From: Undaria pinnatifida
Lineage: Eukaryota; Sar; Phaeophyceae; Laminariales; Alariaceae
Assembly (NCBI GenBank): GCA_012845835.1
Contig: JABAKD010000023.1
Coordinates: 25,833,972 to 25,897,971 of the forward strand
Direction of reading: 5' to 3'
Length of the DNA stretch: 64,000 bases
Made by a program: the position numbers and the translations under genes. The notes under the pieces are model-generated. The model ran no database searches. It saw nothing but the letters and a program-made list of their open reading frames with translations, and had not been told where the DNA came from. Positions within the stretch are counted from its first letter, which is position 1; each line of letters begins with the position of its first letter. This document shows positions 11,387 to 21,794 of this stretch, piece after piece.

Positions 11387-11638
11387 ATGCTACGGTAGAG
11401 GCGCACTGGCTCCTTTTTCCCTCTGAAGGTGGTTGCTTGAGGAGCTCTGAACTTCATCCAATAACGGACTTTGAGTAAACTGAAAGTGCAACCATTGTGA
11501 TCAACAAGCCCACTTCCTAGGTATAGAAAACAAAAATGAAACGCAAGAATATGCGTTCCGATGATTTTGGGTTAGGGAGCCCCGTCATCCAGAAACAAGA
11601 AAATGCCGCAAAATGTTACCTTATTTGTTGTAGCACGA
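11387..11638 (+). repeat. MITE-like family 1 copy (ends TACGATAGAGGTGCAC)
   Basis: A ~250-300 bp dispersed repeat whose left end is GCTACGGTAGAGG and whose right end is roughly its reverse complement. Internal hallmarks are TTGAGGAGCTC and GATTTTGGGTTAAGGAGCCC. Other copies are at 12832, 18228 and 31513, in the array at 13905-14760, and as right-end pieces at 19386 and 25833 and around 41820-42050. Confidence 0.6.
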
Positions 11639-11754
11639 GTCGACTCCCCGTGAAGACGGTCTTTCGTTCGCTTGAAGCTTTTTGTAGGCACTGCTGTAGT
11701 TGTAGTCACTGCTGCTGTAGTGGGTGTCGTGCTGTTCGTAGGTGCCGTGTAGAA

Positions 11755-11872
11755 GGTAAAAAAGGCGGTTACGTTCTTGAGCCTTGTAGAGCCCTAAAAC
11801 CCCTCCCTATACTAATTTCGAGTAATTGGGTCCCAAAAACGGGTTTCCAGCTGTAAAGGCGTTAACGCTGCC
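11755..11872 (+). repeat. Dispersed repeat family 2
   Basis: Characterised by CTATACTAATTTCGAGTAAT and GGTTTCCAGCTGTAAAGGCG. Related copies are at 18990-19085 and 49310-49395, with inverted copies near 19480-19570 and 31310-31410. It often sits next to a MITE-like family 1 end, so the two may be parts of one larger element. Confidence 0.5.
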
Positions 11873-11982
11873 TGGTGGGTTTGTGGTAGGATGCATGTTC
11901 TGTGTGTACTTTTTTGTGTGATATACGCCTCCTCGTGTTCTTGGATGGCTCCGTATCAGCTCGCCCCTTCGTTCCCTTGAAG

Positions 11983-11999
11983 GAGCTGTTGTTGTTGTT

Positions 12000-12077
<78 letters not shown>

Positions 12078-12081
12078 GCTG

Positions 12082-12112
<31 letters not shown>

Positions 12113-12135
12113 TGTTGCCGTTGCTGTTGTTGGCA
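11983..12135 (+). repeat. (TTG)n microsatellite grading into (CTG/TTG)n
   Basis: About 30 TTG units followed by mixed CTG/TTG units. Open frames through it (poly-Leu, poly-Asn, poly-Thr) are repeat artefacts. Confidence 0.9.
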
Positions 12136-12462
12136 TCCGTGTTTTTGCTGCTGTTACGGTCGTCAATAGTGTTTATCATTTTTTGTTTTTTGCCTCATGT
12201 CACCGCCGGTGATCGTAAATCGTGGCATTAATAGCGAGCAACCCGCCCGGACGTTTTCGATGTGGTTTGACGATATGTGTATTTATACAGTACGCGACGT
12301 GCACCGTACGTTTGATCTACGAACGATCGATCCTCTTGACAGGCCACCACCGGCCAGGGGTTGCCTGAGGGAGATCCGGAAGAAGGTTTGGCGTCCGGCG
12401 TCTCGACGGGAAGCATTTGGAGGTGTTTGGGGTCTGTTTAGGCTACAGAATCGTACAATCAT

Positions 12463-12552
12463 ATTGCTGCTGCTACTACAGCTGTACTACTACTGCTACT
12501 ACTACAGCTACTACTGCTGCTGCTACTACTATTACTGCTTCTACCACTGTTA
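12463..12552 (+). repeat. Mixed CTA/CTG trinucleotide repeat
   Basis: Runs of CTACTACTG-type units. No gene is associated. Confidence 0.8.
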
Positions 12553-12831
12553 GAGCCAGTACATATAGATGTGTTTTTGACGAGAAATATCTATAAGTGG
12601 CGCGTCTTCCAAGGCACAGCATCCAGGACGGCCCTACTTCACCAACCACAACATCCAACCACGGGTTACCCAATAATGGTACGAAGGGTTCAGGTTCGAT
12701 TCAGGGTTCTGGTCGGGGTTAGCGTTTGCCTCCTCCCCGACAACCACCGTGCGTTTTGTATTGTAGGCTATCTATGGTGCAATGCTGTCACGACTCGGAA
12801 CCATAGAAGTTTCCTGAAACTCCATCTGGTA

Positions 12832-13080
12832 CGCGTGCTATGGTGACCGTTTCTTTGCTCAGGTTCCCACTTGAGGAGCTTTTTAGACGTTTCCCAAAAA
12901 GTGGTTTTGGGGGGGGGGGGAGAAAATGCTACCCGATGCACAGTCGTATGCGCTAGGTTTACAGCGAAACGCATGCGAAAAAATGTACGAAATTTCGACG
13001 ATTTTGGGTTAAGCAGCGCTGTCATTCAGAAACGGTTTCAGACAAAATGTGGCATACCTTAATACCTCTACCGTACCACG
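12832..13080 (+). repeat. MITE-like family 1 copy
   Basis: Diverged copy: left end GTGCTATGGTGAC, internal TTGAGGAGCT and ATTTTGGGTTAAGCAGC, right end ACCTCTACCGTACCACG. It includes a 12-G run near 12909. Confidence 0.5.
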
Positions 13081-13137
13081 CGTCTTGATTTAAAATTCGT
13101 TAGTACAGCCTGTTCCGAGCAAAGATGTGTGGGTTGG

Positions 13138-13254
13138 GTTGACGGTCTATATGATAGTTTTGTCCCGTCAAGGCCTCGTTAAACGTAACATACTGGGTCT
13201 GGCATGAAGCGGTCCTTGACGGCTGTCCGTCAAACGTCAAGAGCGCCGTCAACC
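13138..13254 (+). repeat. MITE-like family 3 copy (GTTGACGG inverted ends)
   Basis: About 115 bp starting GTTGACGGTCTA and ending GCCGTCAAC, with internal CCCGTCAAGGCCTCGTTA and a second inner inverted block (TTGACGGCTGTCCGTCAA). Further copies lie at 13478-13588 and 13749-13859 and, compounded, at 54303-54495. Confidence 0.6.
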
Positions 13255-13477
13255 GACATCTTTGATAGCTGCTGTGGGGCGTTTTTATCCCAAGTAATCG
13301 GGATTTCCGTGTGAAAGGCCATAGCACAAACAGGACCAACACTAAACCTATACAAGTAGGTTCAGCCTATAATAGTAGCTTTGTGTCGTGATGTACCCGC
13401 TAATGAACTTGACGGGCACACCTGAAAAGCCTTCCGCGTATGATATGATACGTGCGATTATAGCTGTGAAATATGTG

Positions 13478-13588
13478 GTTTGGCGGTCTAGTTTGGTCCC
13501 GTCAAGGCCTCGTTACACGTGTAATATGCTGTTTTTTGTATGAAGTGGTCCTTGACGGTTGCCCGTCAAAAGCAAGCGTGCCGCAACC
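13478..13588 (+). repeat. MITE-like family 3 copy
   Basis: Same order of motifs as 13138-13254, with the first end altered to TTGGCGGTCTA and the last to GCCGCAACC. It lies between other repeats and no gene is nearby. Confidence 0.55.
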
Positions 13589-13748
13589 GACGTCTTTTAC
13601 CGGCACTATTTGGGGCACCGGCACTACTCGGGTAAGGGCCACTCTTCTAACGGTTACATTAGAGACTCCCGGTTTTGGCAAGGGATTCCACCGGCACTGC
13701 AGAGAAGCAGCGGCACTATTTTACCGGCATTATAAGACAACTATGTGG

Positions 13749-13859
13749 GTTGACGGTCTAGTTTTGACCCATCAAGGCCTCGTTAGACGTGTAATATACT
13801 GGTTTAGTATGAAGCGGTCCTCGACGGTTGTCCGTCACGCGTCAAGAGTGCCATCAACC
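13749..13859 (+). repeat. MITE-like family 3 copy
   Basis: GTTGACGGTCTAGTTTTGAC at the start and ATCAACC at the end. This is the third copy in 750 bp, so local re-insertion or duplication is likely. Confidence 0.6.
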
Positions 13860-13904
13860 GACATCTTCCAAATAGTGCTGCCTCCACCTTAGCCCGCGTC
13901 TGGG

Positions 13905-14760
13905 TCCTGACCTGTCCGAATCGCATGCTAGGCTAGAGATGCACGGTTTTTTCCCTCCAAAGAGTAGCTGCTTGAGGAGCTCTAACACCTTACAAGAAGA
14001 AAACGGTTTCGAGTAAAACTGAAAATGCAAGCCGATGGAACAACCCGTAGGCTAGGTACGCCAAAATTAACGTTGCTAAAATAAAATAACATTTCCAACG
14101 GTTTTGGGTTAAAGAACCCCGTCGTTCCAAACCGTTTTGGCCAAGAAGTACTACCTCTATCTTAGGATGCTTCTAAGGTCCTTACCTGTCCGAATCGCAT
14201 GCTACGATAGAGGTGCACTATTTTTTTTCTCAGGCTCTTGACCTGATGTGAGGACCTAGCTCTATACCTCATCCCTAAAAAATGCGATTTCGAGTATAAC
14301 TGAAATTGCATGCCGATGAATTAACCCACGAGCTAGGTACGCCAAAGTTAATATTCCGTAAATACATATATGTCATTTCTGAGGATTTGGGTGAAGGAGC
14401 CCCGTCGTCGTTCAAAAACTTTTTGGCCAAGAGGTGCTACCTCTATTGTAGGACGTTTCTAAGGTCCTTACCTGTCCAAAGCGCATGCTACGGTGGAGGC
14501 GCACCGTTTTTTTCTTATTATTTTGACCTGATCTGAGGACCTAACTCTATACATCATCCCTGAAACGCGACTTCGAGTGAAATTGAAATTTCATGCCAAC
14601 AAACAGACCCATGGGCTAGGTACGCCAAAATTAACACTGCAAGAAAAAGAAGGTACTTTCCAACACTATTGGTTTAAGGAGCACCGTCGTCGTCTAAGGT
14701 CCTCATCTGTCCGAATCGCATGGTAAGGTAAGTGGCACACCGTTTTTTTCCTTCAGACGG
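13905..14760 (+). repeat. Tandem array derived from MITE-like family 1
   Basis: The junction CCGAATCGCATGCTA recurs at about 13918, 14190, 14475 and 14711, giving periods near 275, 285 and 235 bp. Each unit contains the family 1 hallmarks (TAGAGGTGCAC, CTAGGTACGCCAAA, TTTTGGGTTAAGGA). The element therefore spread here by tandem duplication. Confidence 0.65.
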
Positions 14761-14857
14761 TGGTTGTGTGAGGAGCTCTATAAACTTCATCCCTGAAAAA
14801 GCGATCTCGAGTATAACTCAAATTGCAAGCCATGGGCTAGGTACGCCAACATTATTA

Positions 14858-15095
14858 TTATTGCCGATGCTGCTGCTTTTTGTTGTTGTTGTTGTGACTG
14901 CCGCTTATTTTTACTCTGCTGTCTTCGATGCTGATGTTATGTTTGCTAGTGTTGCTATCGTTGTTGGTGGTGGTGCTTCTTCTGCTGCTTTTACTCACAC
15001 CGGTGCTGCTGTTTCTGCTGCTGTTGTCGCTGTCGATGCTGCTGGCGCTATTTCTGCTACCTCTGCTGCTGCTTGTGCGGCCGCTGATGCTGTTG
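14858..15095 (+). repeat. Degenerate (TGC/TGT)n tract
   Basis: Trinucleotide-biased sequence giving Ala/Val/Leu-rich frames. The 201-codon frame here has no recognisable domain and merges into the next microsatellite, so it is not called a gene. Confidence 0.6.
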
Positions 15096-15221
15096 AAATG
15101 GCCGACGACGGGCGATTCGTTGTGACGGTCTCGGTGGCCATCAGGACGCGAGGAGAAGACCTCCAGACGGTGAGAGAGGGGAGGGGTTGGTTTAGGTTGG
15201 ATTGGCGGGGGTCTTGCTGTC

Positions 15222-15505
15222 TTATGTTGGCTTGGCTTGGCTTGGCTTGCTGGCTTGGCTTGGCTTGGTTTGGCTTGGCTGGGGGTCTTGCTGTCTTATA
15301 TTGGCTTGGCTTGGCTTGGCTTATTGGCTTGGCTTGACTTGGCTTGGCGTGGCGTGGGGTGGCGTGGCTTCTTGGCTTGGCTTCTTGGCTTGGCTTTTTT
15401 TCTTGGCTTCTTGGGTTGGCTTAGCTTGGCTTGATATGGCATGGCTTGGCTTGGCTTGAGTTACGTTGGGTAGGGTGGGCTTGGCTTGGCTTGGCTCGCG
15501 TTCAC
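15222..15505 (+). repeat. (GGCTT)n pentanucleotide repeat
   Basis: Many GGCTT units with variants (GGCGT, GGGGT, TTCTT). It passes directly into the (TTGGG)n block. Confidence 0.85.
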
Positions 15506-15795
15506 TGGGGTTGGGTTGGGTTGGGTTGGGTTGGGTTGGGTTGGGTTGGGTTGGGTTGGGTTGGGTTGGGTTGGGTTGGGTTGGGTTGGGTTGGGTTGGG
15601 TTGGGTTGGGTTGGGTTGGGTTGGGTTGGGTTGGGTTGGGTTGGGCTGGGCTGGGCCTGGCTGGGTAGGGTTGGGATGGGTTGGGTTGGGTTGGGTTGCG
15701 TTGAGTTGGGTTGGGTTGGGTTGGGTTGTGTTGAGTCGGTCGGTGGGTGGGGTGAGTGTCGGAGGGGTCGGTCGGTCGATCGGTCGGTGGATTGG
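15506..15795 (+). repeat. (TTGGG)n G-rich microsatellite, then GGTC-rich tail
   Basis: About 40 tandem TTGGG units from 15508 to 15730 on the plus strand, with a few GGGCT variants, then GGTCGGTCGATCGGTCGG. Four or more G3 runs occur per 20 bases throughout, so G-quadruplex formation on the plus strand is expected. It ends 9 bp before the first candidate exon of the VPS26-like gene. Confidence 0.9.
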
Positions 15796-15804
15796 GTCCA
15801 CTAG

Positions 15805-15855
15805 CTACAACCAAAGCGCGTGTTTCTAATTCTGCTGCTATATCTCACAAACGAG
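15805..15855 (+). CDS. VPS26-like gene, candidate exon a (short)
   Basis: 51 nt preceded by CCACTAG and followed by GTGAGT. Read so that it ends with one base that completes a codon with exon b, it gives ...SNSAAISHKRG. The SHKRGI stretch, continued by VGHAMEG in exon b, resembles the H-x-G-I....GxxE block of the VPS26 N-domain. The intron to exon b would be only 57 bp, very short beside the others, and the acceptor lies at the end of a microsatellite. This is therefore the least secure of the upstream exons. Confidence 0.35.
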
Positions 15856-15912
15856 GTGAGTGACTCATGCTCATCATATTCGTATCCGTTTGGTTTGTTG
15901 CTGTTCTACCAG

Positions 15913-16028
15913 GCATTGTTGGACACGCGATGGAGGGAGTTGGAGAAGACGAGAAGGCGTACAACTACATCTGTAGCCTGGACAAGGTTAACCTCGGTGG
16001 GCCGGGGTGGTTCAACGACGTCTTCAAG
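15913..16028 (+). CDS. VPS26-like gene, candidate exon b
   Basis: 116 nt with a pyrimidine-rich acceptor (TTGCTGTTCTACCAG) and a strong donor (GTGAGC). It is open in the frame giving VGHAMEGVGEDEKAYNYIC and, further on, LGGPGWFNDVFK. It starts with two bases of a split codon and ends in phase 0. The VGHAME stretch can be placed on the VGxIE block of the arrestin-like N-domain; the rest is not conserved enough for me to recognise. The next exon also starts in phase 0. Confidence 0.5.
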
Positions 16029-17119
16029 GTGAGCTCGTTTGTACATGTAGCCGTTGAAATGGGGACTTGAAAACATACCGTAGCCGTTAGAACGTTACAG
16101 TGTGCCGTTATAGTTCCATATATGATCGACAACCTAAACCCGACCATCACCTTCTGTAGCCTAAACGACAACCGTAACCTTTCCTATGCAGCTCCATTTC
16201 TTTCTTCAGGTTACTGTCGAGGTCGTTTCGGAGTGAACATGGATGGACACCCTTTCTCTCCGTCGCCCTATCCCCAACGCTAGCCCTACGTTAACCCTAG
16301 CGCTAACTCTAAAGCTAACTCTCTTTACTTTATGCCCGTCAGGTTACGGTTGAGGTTGGTTCGGACCGAACATGGATGGACACCCTCTCCCTCTCCGCTG
16401 CCCTTAATGTACAGCCTCCTTCCTTATCTCTAACCCGCCCTGACCCTGCCCCTCCCTAACCCTAACGCTAACCGTCCCTATTCCTCCCTCCCCTCCTCGC
16501 TCCTTCTCTCTACAATTCCCTTCCCTCCGTGAGGTTACTGTTGAGGTCGATTCAGACCGAAGATGGATGGACGCCCTCTCCCTCTCCGTCGTACCTAGAG
16601 GGGTGTTCCAACGGCATTGCAGTCTATTGGATGCATCCAGGCCTATCACGGGGACCGTCACCGTGGTAGCGCCTACTTCTAAGCGGGTAAGGGAGGGCCG
16701 CCGTTTTAGACGCGTTTACTGCCTGTGGTGCTGATGTTGGACCCGCTGGTAGTACTGTTGTTTCTCTTGAACCTACGTGTGCGTCGGATTTCTGCTGATC
16801 CCTCTTGTACGACGGTTTACTGCTGTACATGTTTTTATTTTGTGTTGTGTTGTGTTGAAGCCTCGGGCAGATCGGCCCCCCTGTTGTGTACCTCTTAAGA
16901 AAGAGCAAATGGCGGCACGTCTCCGATAGAAAAACAACTGGGATCCAACTCTAGCAGCCCCCTGCTAGTTACTCCCCACGAGCGAATGCAAACGGCAAAA
17001 CGCCTCCGTATGCAACGGTTTGACGAGAGAATCAGCATGCTACTCTGCTGACGCCCGTGGAAAACCTGAAAACTCCCCGTTGGCCCACTAGATGATTCAG
17101 GAAGATCTGTTTGGCCTCG
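16029..17119. other. Intron with repeated units and CTAACCC-like tracts
   Basis: A block containing GAGGTT(A/G)CGGTTGAGGT and ATGGATGGACACCCTCTC recurs near 16209, 16342 and 16531, giving units of about 130-190 bp. Short degenerate CTAACCC/GCTAAC tracts occur at 16262-16320 and 16431-16475. No exon was found. Confidence 0.45.
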
Positions 17120-17129
17120 CTTGGAGTGC

Positions 17130-17240
17130 CATCTGCGGCGTAACCTATGTGCGGGTGTTGCTGTTCGGGGTGACGGTTACGTTTCGAGGAGTATAGTGTA
17201 ACCGTCGGTAGCGAGACGAGAGAACCTCACTGCTAGTACT
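17130..17240 (+). pseudogene. Decayed copy of VPS26-like exon c
   Basis: It parallels 17945-18030 base by base (GGGGTGACGGTTACGTTTCG against GGAGTGACGGTTACTTTTGA; GTAACCGTCGGTAGCGAGAC against GTAACCGTCGATAGCGAGAC). The acceptor CAG is changed to CGG and the frame has a TAG, so it cannot serve as an exon. It lies 0.8 kb upstream of the intact exon, inside the intron. The copy is lost after about 110 bp, where a SINE-like module begins. Confidence 0.6.
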
Positions 17241-17383
17241 TGAGAATATACCCACCGTGGTGGGGAGGGGGGAGAAGAGCCTGCTTAGTGACCCTGGATC
17301 TGAGTTACGTCTACGGACGGATACGAAAATATAAAAATCCCGAATATAACAGATGGGATCAACAATAACAACGTAAAGAATAT
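17241..17383. repeat. SINE-like dispersed module
   Basis: Contains GGGGAGGGGGGAGAAGAGCC, then CTTAGTGACCC and CTGAGTTACGTCTA. The same module is at 38190-38340 and 49085-49210. The stretch before it in the other two copies (GCGATRAAAAYGAAGGC) resembles the SINE body, so this may be a second SINE subfamily. Confidence 0.4.
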
Positions 17384-17655
17384 GACCACCTACCATACAT
17401 ATGATAGAGCAGTATAGTGGAAACTACAGTAATAAATGTATAAGATAGATGTGATGTTTGATCTAGCTCAAAATTCCCAACCTAAATTAAAAATACCAAC
17501 ACTCACCATTATAGTGGACAAAAAATAAGACCCCTCTCAATACAAACTCTCCCATATAGCACATTACAAGTACCAATAACGCAGCTTGCTAAGATGAGTA
17601 TTGACCTGAAATTCGTCGAACTCACGGCTGACGTCCTTGAAATATTTTTTATATA
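17384..17655 (-). repeat. Dispersed element, inverted relative to 59712-59995
   Basis: Reverse complement of the block at 59712-59995: shared TATGATAGAGCAGTATAGTG, CACTCACCATTATAGTGGAC and a terminal GCTGACGTCCTTGAAATATT. Its right end belongs to the same family of ends as 33963, 39185, 39365, 54525 and 54818. Confidence 0.55.
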
Positions 17656-17745
17656 ATATGAAACATCACGGGCAGCAACCTTCTAACGTATTCATTGTAT
17701 GTTGCATTTTGTGTAGTATATTATACGCTGATGAACAACGGTGTT

Positions 17746-17889
17746 AGGAGACGGTCAATCAAGGGGAAAACGCCCAGCGGTCAAGGGTGTCAAACCGATC
17801 GCTCCACACTAAAACCTAGTAGTTTGCCGTCAGTCAAGGCAAACTATCGGAAAATTGCCGTCGGTCGAGGGCGGAAAATGCCGTCTCCT
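17746..17889. repeat. Short inverted-repeat element
   Basis: AGGAGACGG at 17746-17754 is the reverse complement of CCGTCTCCT at 17881-17889. Internal GTCAAGG/GTCGAGG words link it to MITE-like family 3. Confidence 0.4.
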
Positions 17890-17957
17890 GACGTAGTTGC
17901 GGGCAAAGTGCTATGACATATATGGTGCAACCTCTGTGCGGCGCAACCTCTGTGCAG

Positions 17958-18073
17958 GTGTGGCTATCCGGAGTGACGGTTACTTTTGAGGAACATCTTG
18001 TAACCGTCGATAGCGAGACGGGAGAGCGAGTGGGGGCTCTCGAGGCTCAGGTGGCTCTGGGCCAATTCATTTC
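17958..18073 (+). CDS. VPS26-like gene, candidate exon c
   Basis: 116 nt between CCTCTGTGCAG and GTGAGTG, starting in phase 0 as exon b requires. Product: VWLSGVTVTFEEHLVTVDSE, then a Glu/Ala-rich stretch ending GQFI. The alternating hydrophobic GVTVTFEEHLVTV suits a beta-strand pair of an arrestin N-domain (compare the GVNVRLRY region of VPS26), but the match is weak. It ends two bases into a codon, which does not fit directly onto exon d; a small exon may be missing between them. A decayed copy is at 17130-17240. Confidence 0.5.
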
Positions 18074-18227
18074 GTGAGTGCCTGTGGTGTTGTTTGGATG
18101 GGTATGTTATTTTTTTCGTGTTTTATTACTCCAGCGCATGTGCGTTGTCTTCACATGGAAACGTTATTTTCACGCAACCACGTCGTAAGCACACCTAGTG
18201 TCCGTCCTGTTCCTTGGAGAGGCCATA

Positions 18228-18535
18228 TACTACGGTAGAGGTGCATTGGCTCTTTTTTGCCTTCTAAGGGCGGTTGCTTGAGGAGCTCCATATTTCTCAA
18301 TAACGGACTTGGACCAGACTTCACGTCCAACCCGATGAACCAAGCCATGGCCTAGGTATGAAAATAAAAACATATTGCCAAAAAAAGAATGACACTGACG
18401 ATTTTTGGTGTGCAAGAAAAAACACATTGCAAAAAACCCCGATATTCTGACGATTTTGGGTTAAGGAGTCCGTCATGCAGAAAACAAAACGGCCAACAAG
18501 GCGTATATCTTAATCCCTCTATCGTAGCACGCGCC
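18228..18535 (+). repeat. MITE-like family 1 copy
   Basis: Left end ACTACGGTAGAGGTGCATTG, internal TTGAGGAGCTCC and GATTTTGGGTTAAGGAG, right end CCCTCTATCGTAGCACG. It is longer than other copies because the central part around 18370-18430 is duplicated. Confidence 0.6.
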
Positions 18536-18985
18536 AGAGATACAAATTATGTGGTCACAGACTGCGAGACAGTTTCAAAACAAAACAATCACTAAACACG
18601 TGTAAATTTGCTTGAGCTCCCTACGCTTCGACTTACAGTAGTGGTCCCTGACTAAGGCGGTCATGTGCGAGACCCTTGTTGCCGCCTTCACCCTTTTCAA
18701 CCTCTACAAAATTCCTATTCTAAATCCAAGTGCTTTATCCCTATGTCGGGAGTGCGGTGCCTAAACGGTTAATGGGAGTAACCACCGTTTTTGCTAATAG
18801 GGCGGGTGGTGCATTACGGTCGTGGGATGTGTTGTTACAGGCTGAGGAGGTCAGTACAGATTGAGGCCTCAACTGCCCTCAGTAAGGCGGTAGACCGCTC
18901 TGATGAAGGACCACCCGAGAATAAGGCGGTCACCTGACATATTGCTGGTTTCAGTGATGCTTGGCGCTTTTAACCGCCTTATATA
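18536..18985 (+). repeat. Dispersed repeat with TAAGGCGGT motifs (partner at 38506-38955)
   Basis: Collinear with 38506-38955. Both begin ATGTGGTCACA(G/A)ACTG or similar, then share GGTCTCAACTGCCCTC-like, GGTTTCAGTGATGC and TTTTAACCGCCTTATATAGGG-like blocks. GGCGGT and its complement recur at short intervals, as in the array at 26000-26510. Confidence 0.55.
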
Positions 18986-19570
18986 GGGATGTCGTGTCAG
19001 CTTGACCCCTTTAGAGCTCCAAAATTCCTCCCTAAACTAACTTCAAGTAATTTTTTCCGCGAAAAGGGTTTCCAGTGCTTCCGTGGCGGCGGCAACGCAA
19101 GCTGCAGCAGCCTGCGACCGCCGTGGTGATCAATTGGTCGATGTGTTTACTCAGTTAAGGGGCTGTTTGGTTCACTAAAGTGCATATGGTGTTGCTTGAT
19201 TGCTTGGCTGGCTGGCTTGTTGCTTCTTGGCTGGTTGTTATTCCGTTGGTTGATTTTAGTGCCCGTTGTGTTGGTTGGTTGATGGGTCGGTTGGTTGGTC
19301 TGTTGGTTCGTCTGTTGGTTTTGTTGGTTGGGTAATTAGTTGGTGTGTCGGTTGTTGGTAGATTGATTATTAGTAGTTGGTTTGGACGCGTGGTACGATA
19401 GATATAGCGCTTTTTGATATTTTTTTTTCTGAATGACGGGGCTCCTTAATCCCAAATCGTCCGAATGTCAGTTACGCCTTTACACCTTGAACCCTCTTTT
19501 CGGGGACCAACTTGCTTGGACTTTGTATAGGGAGGGGTTCTGGGGCTCTAGCAGTTAATGCTATTCTTGA
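18986..19570. repeat. Family 2 copy followed by inverted family 1/2 ends
   Basis: 18990-19085 is a plus copy of family 2. 19386-19480 is an inverted family 1 right end (CTGAATGACGGGGCTCCTTA), and 19480-19570 an inverted family 2 block. Between them is GTTGGT-rich sequence. Confidence 0.45.
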
Positions 19571-19574
19571 TTTG

Positions 19575-20400
19575 TGATATTAATATTATTTATACCTATC
19601 AATAGGTCATGGGTTGTGTCGTGGGGCTGCACTTTCAAGTTTACTCAATAAGCGCGATTGGGTGAGAGGTATAGAACTCCTCAAGAAAATAATCAAAGAA
19701 GAAGAAATGTTGCATACTTTTACCGTAGCATGTGTCTATTGGTTGAATGTTTGGTGGATCGGTTGGTTGATTGGTTTGTTGATTGGTTTTTCGGTTTGTC
19801 ATTACTTTGTTGGTTGTTGGTTAATTATTAGTATCTGGTTTGTGGTTGATGGGGCGGTTGGTTGGTCTGTCTCGGTTGGCATGTTACTTGGTTGGTCTGT
19901 TGGTTGATCTGTCTCGGTTTGCATGTTACTTTGTTAACCGGTTGGTTGTTCCGTCGGTTGGTTTGTTGGTTGGTATGTCGGTTGGTATGTCGGTTACTTG
20001 GTCCGATGGTTGTTCCGTCGGTTGGTTTGTTGGTTGGTCTTGGTTTGTTGGTTGGTCTGTCGGTTGGTCTGTTGGTTGGCTGTCGGTTGGTTAGTTAGTT
20101 GGTTGCATAGTCGTTTGGTTGGTTGGTTTGTTGATATTATTCATTGGTTAGTGGTTGATGGATCGGTTTGTCTGTTGGCTGGTCTGTTGGTTGGTCTGTT
20201 GGTTGGTTTGTTGGTTGTTGGCTTGTGAATTGTTTAGTCGTTGGATGTGTTGGTTAGTGCTTGGTGGGTGGGTGGGTAGTTTTTTTGTTTGGTGGGTTGT
20301 TTGGTCTGCTAATTAAATTGCTTACCTATGGTAATGATGGCTTGATTAGCCTATGGTAATGATGGCTTGATTAGCTGGTCCGTTGCTTGGCTAGATGGAT
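19575..20400 (+). repeat. Degenerate GGTTG/GTTGGT minisatellite
   Basis: Plus strand is G/T-rich with imperfect GGTTGGTCTGTTGGTTGG-type units, preceded by a weaker stretch at 19180-19380. Frames rich in Trp, Leu, Val and Ser here are artefacts of the repeat. Confidence 0.75.
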
Positions 20401-21435
20401 TGTTGTGGCCGAGACAGGGGAGCACCAACAAAAGAAACAACTAAAGGCACACGTTGTTTTTAAGGAGCCAGACCGGGGGGGGGTGTTACTAAAACCAAGT
20501 AAAACAAAGGTGGAAGAAAAAGCCATTTTTCTCGATTCGCGCAGACATCACAACGCTCCTTTCTTTTTGCGTTTTGACATTTGTAGGAGATTGGCTCTTT
20601 GTTGTCTTTTTTGCGTGCTCTCCTGCCCGAGATGGTGTTGATCTGACTGCAGTGGGGCACCCCGTTTGAGGGCCCCTCGGAAAGGCCCAGGTTTACCCCT
20701 GTTATGTTCGTCCCGCTCTTTTCCCCGCAGCGAACGTAATCAACCCCTTTCCAACTCCTACAATTATCCTAGTCTAACTCCGAGTGTTTTGTCCCCATGC
20801 CAGGACTGCGGTGCTAAAACGGTTATGTAACTCCAAGAATGAGGTCGAGTCTAAAATATTGTCAAGAGGGAATCGCTTCATGCTGCCTTCCTACCGCGCT
20901 GCGGTATTGAGGAAGCCCCGAAGGACCCCCTTCCTCTGGCGCACCAACGGTATTATCCCGGGACTGATAGCATTAATATGCTGATCGCCCGAACGTTATA
21001 CAGCTGGTGCAAAAAAGAAAATACCACAGGATTGATAGCAACAATACTCTAGTTGTCCGCACGCTACATGGCTGAGCGCGTGCGCTCGTCGTGTATATGG
21101 TCATGGCTGATGTTTTTTTCGGTTGAACTCCAAGAGTGAGATCGAGCGTAAAAAATTGTCGGAAGGAAATCTCTTAATCCGTTGTTAACATGATGGAATC
21201 GCACACAAGCATGGAAAGCGTCGCCACCTTTTCGGCGAGCGTTGCCTACGCTACGACTGTGTTAGATTCAGGCCCGGTATACCTGGTGAAAGACAAGCCA
21301 ACAAAATACACTTGAGCCAATTGCTGTTATTTAAAGGCGGGTGCTTGTTTGCCCCCTTTTTCGTTTGGTAATAAATCGTCCCGCTAGCAGTGGCTCTCTG
21401 TTAAAAAGCGCTGCAGTGTCGAGAGACCCTCGATC
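20401..21435. other. No supported feature
   Basis: I see no exon, RNA gene or clear repeat boundary in this intronic stretch. Confidence 0.35.
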
Positions 21436-21794
21436 CTACTGCATATGCAGCAAATGTGACAATCCCACGGGCCACTGGGAGCCAAACTGTTGGCAGAAAG
21501 AGAAGGACAACAGTATGCTCCCCCCCAGGAGAAGGAGAACGGTGTTCGTCCCCGCCAGAAGGGGATGACGGGTGTTCATTCCCGCGTCCCCGCCCGCCGG
21601 CGCGGCTGAACACCGTGGTCTTTCTCTTTCAGCCAACAGTTGACTCCCAGTGGCACGTGAGCGTCTCACTTGCTGTATGTGGAGTAGGGCCGAGGATCCC
21701 TCAACGCTGCAGCGCGGTTCGACGCCAGATGGATCGGTTTCCTTCTTACTAGCTTTTGTTGCTCGATCGTATTTGGAGTTCATAGGTCCTTGGG

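Noticed and set aside
11902-12231. Poly-Leu / poly-Asn frames
   Set aside because: (TTG)n artefacts.
14732-15337. 201-codon Ala/Val-rich frame ending in a Leu/Gly/Trp repeat
   Set aside because: Composed of trinucleotide and pentanucleotide repeats; no motif or splice structure.
15431-15829. Gly/Trp/Val-rich and Pro/Thr/Asn-rich frames over 100 codons
   Set aside because: Produced by the TTGGG and GGCTT pentamers on both strands.
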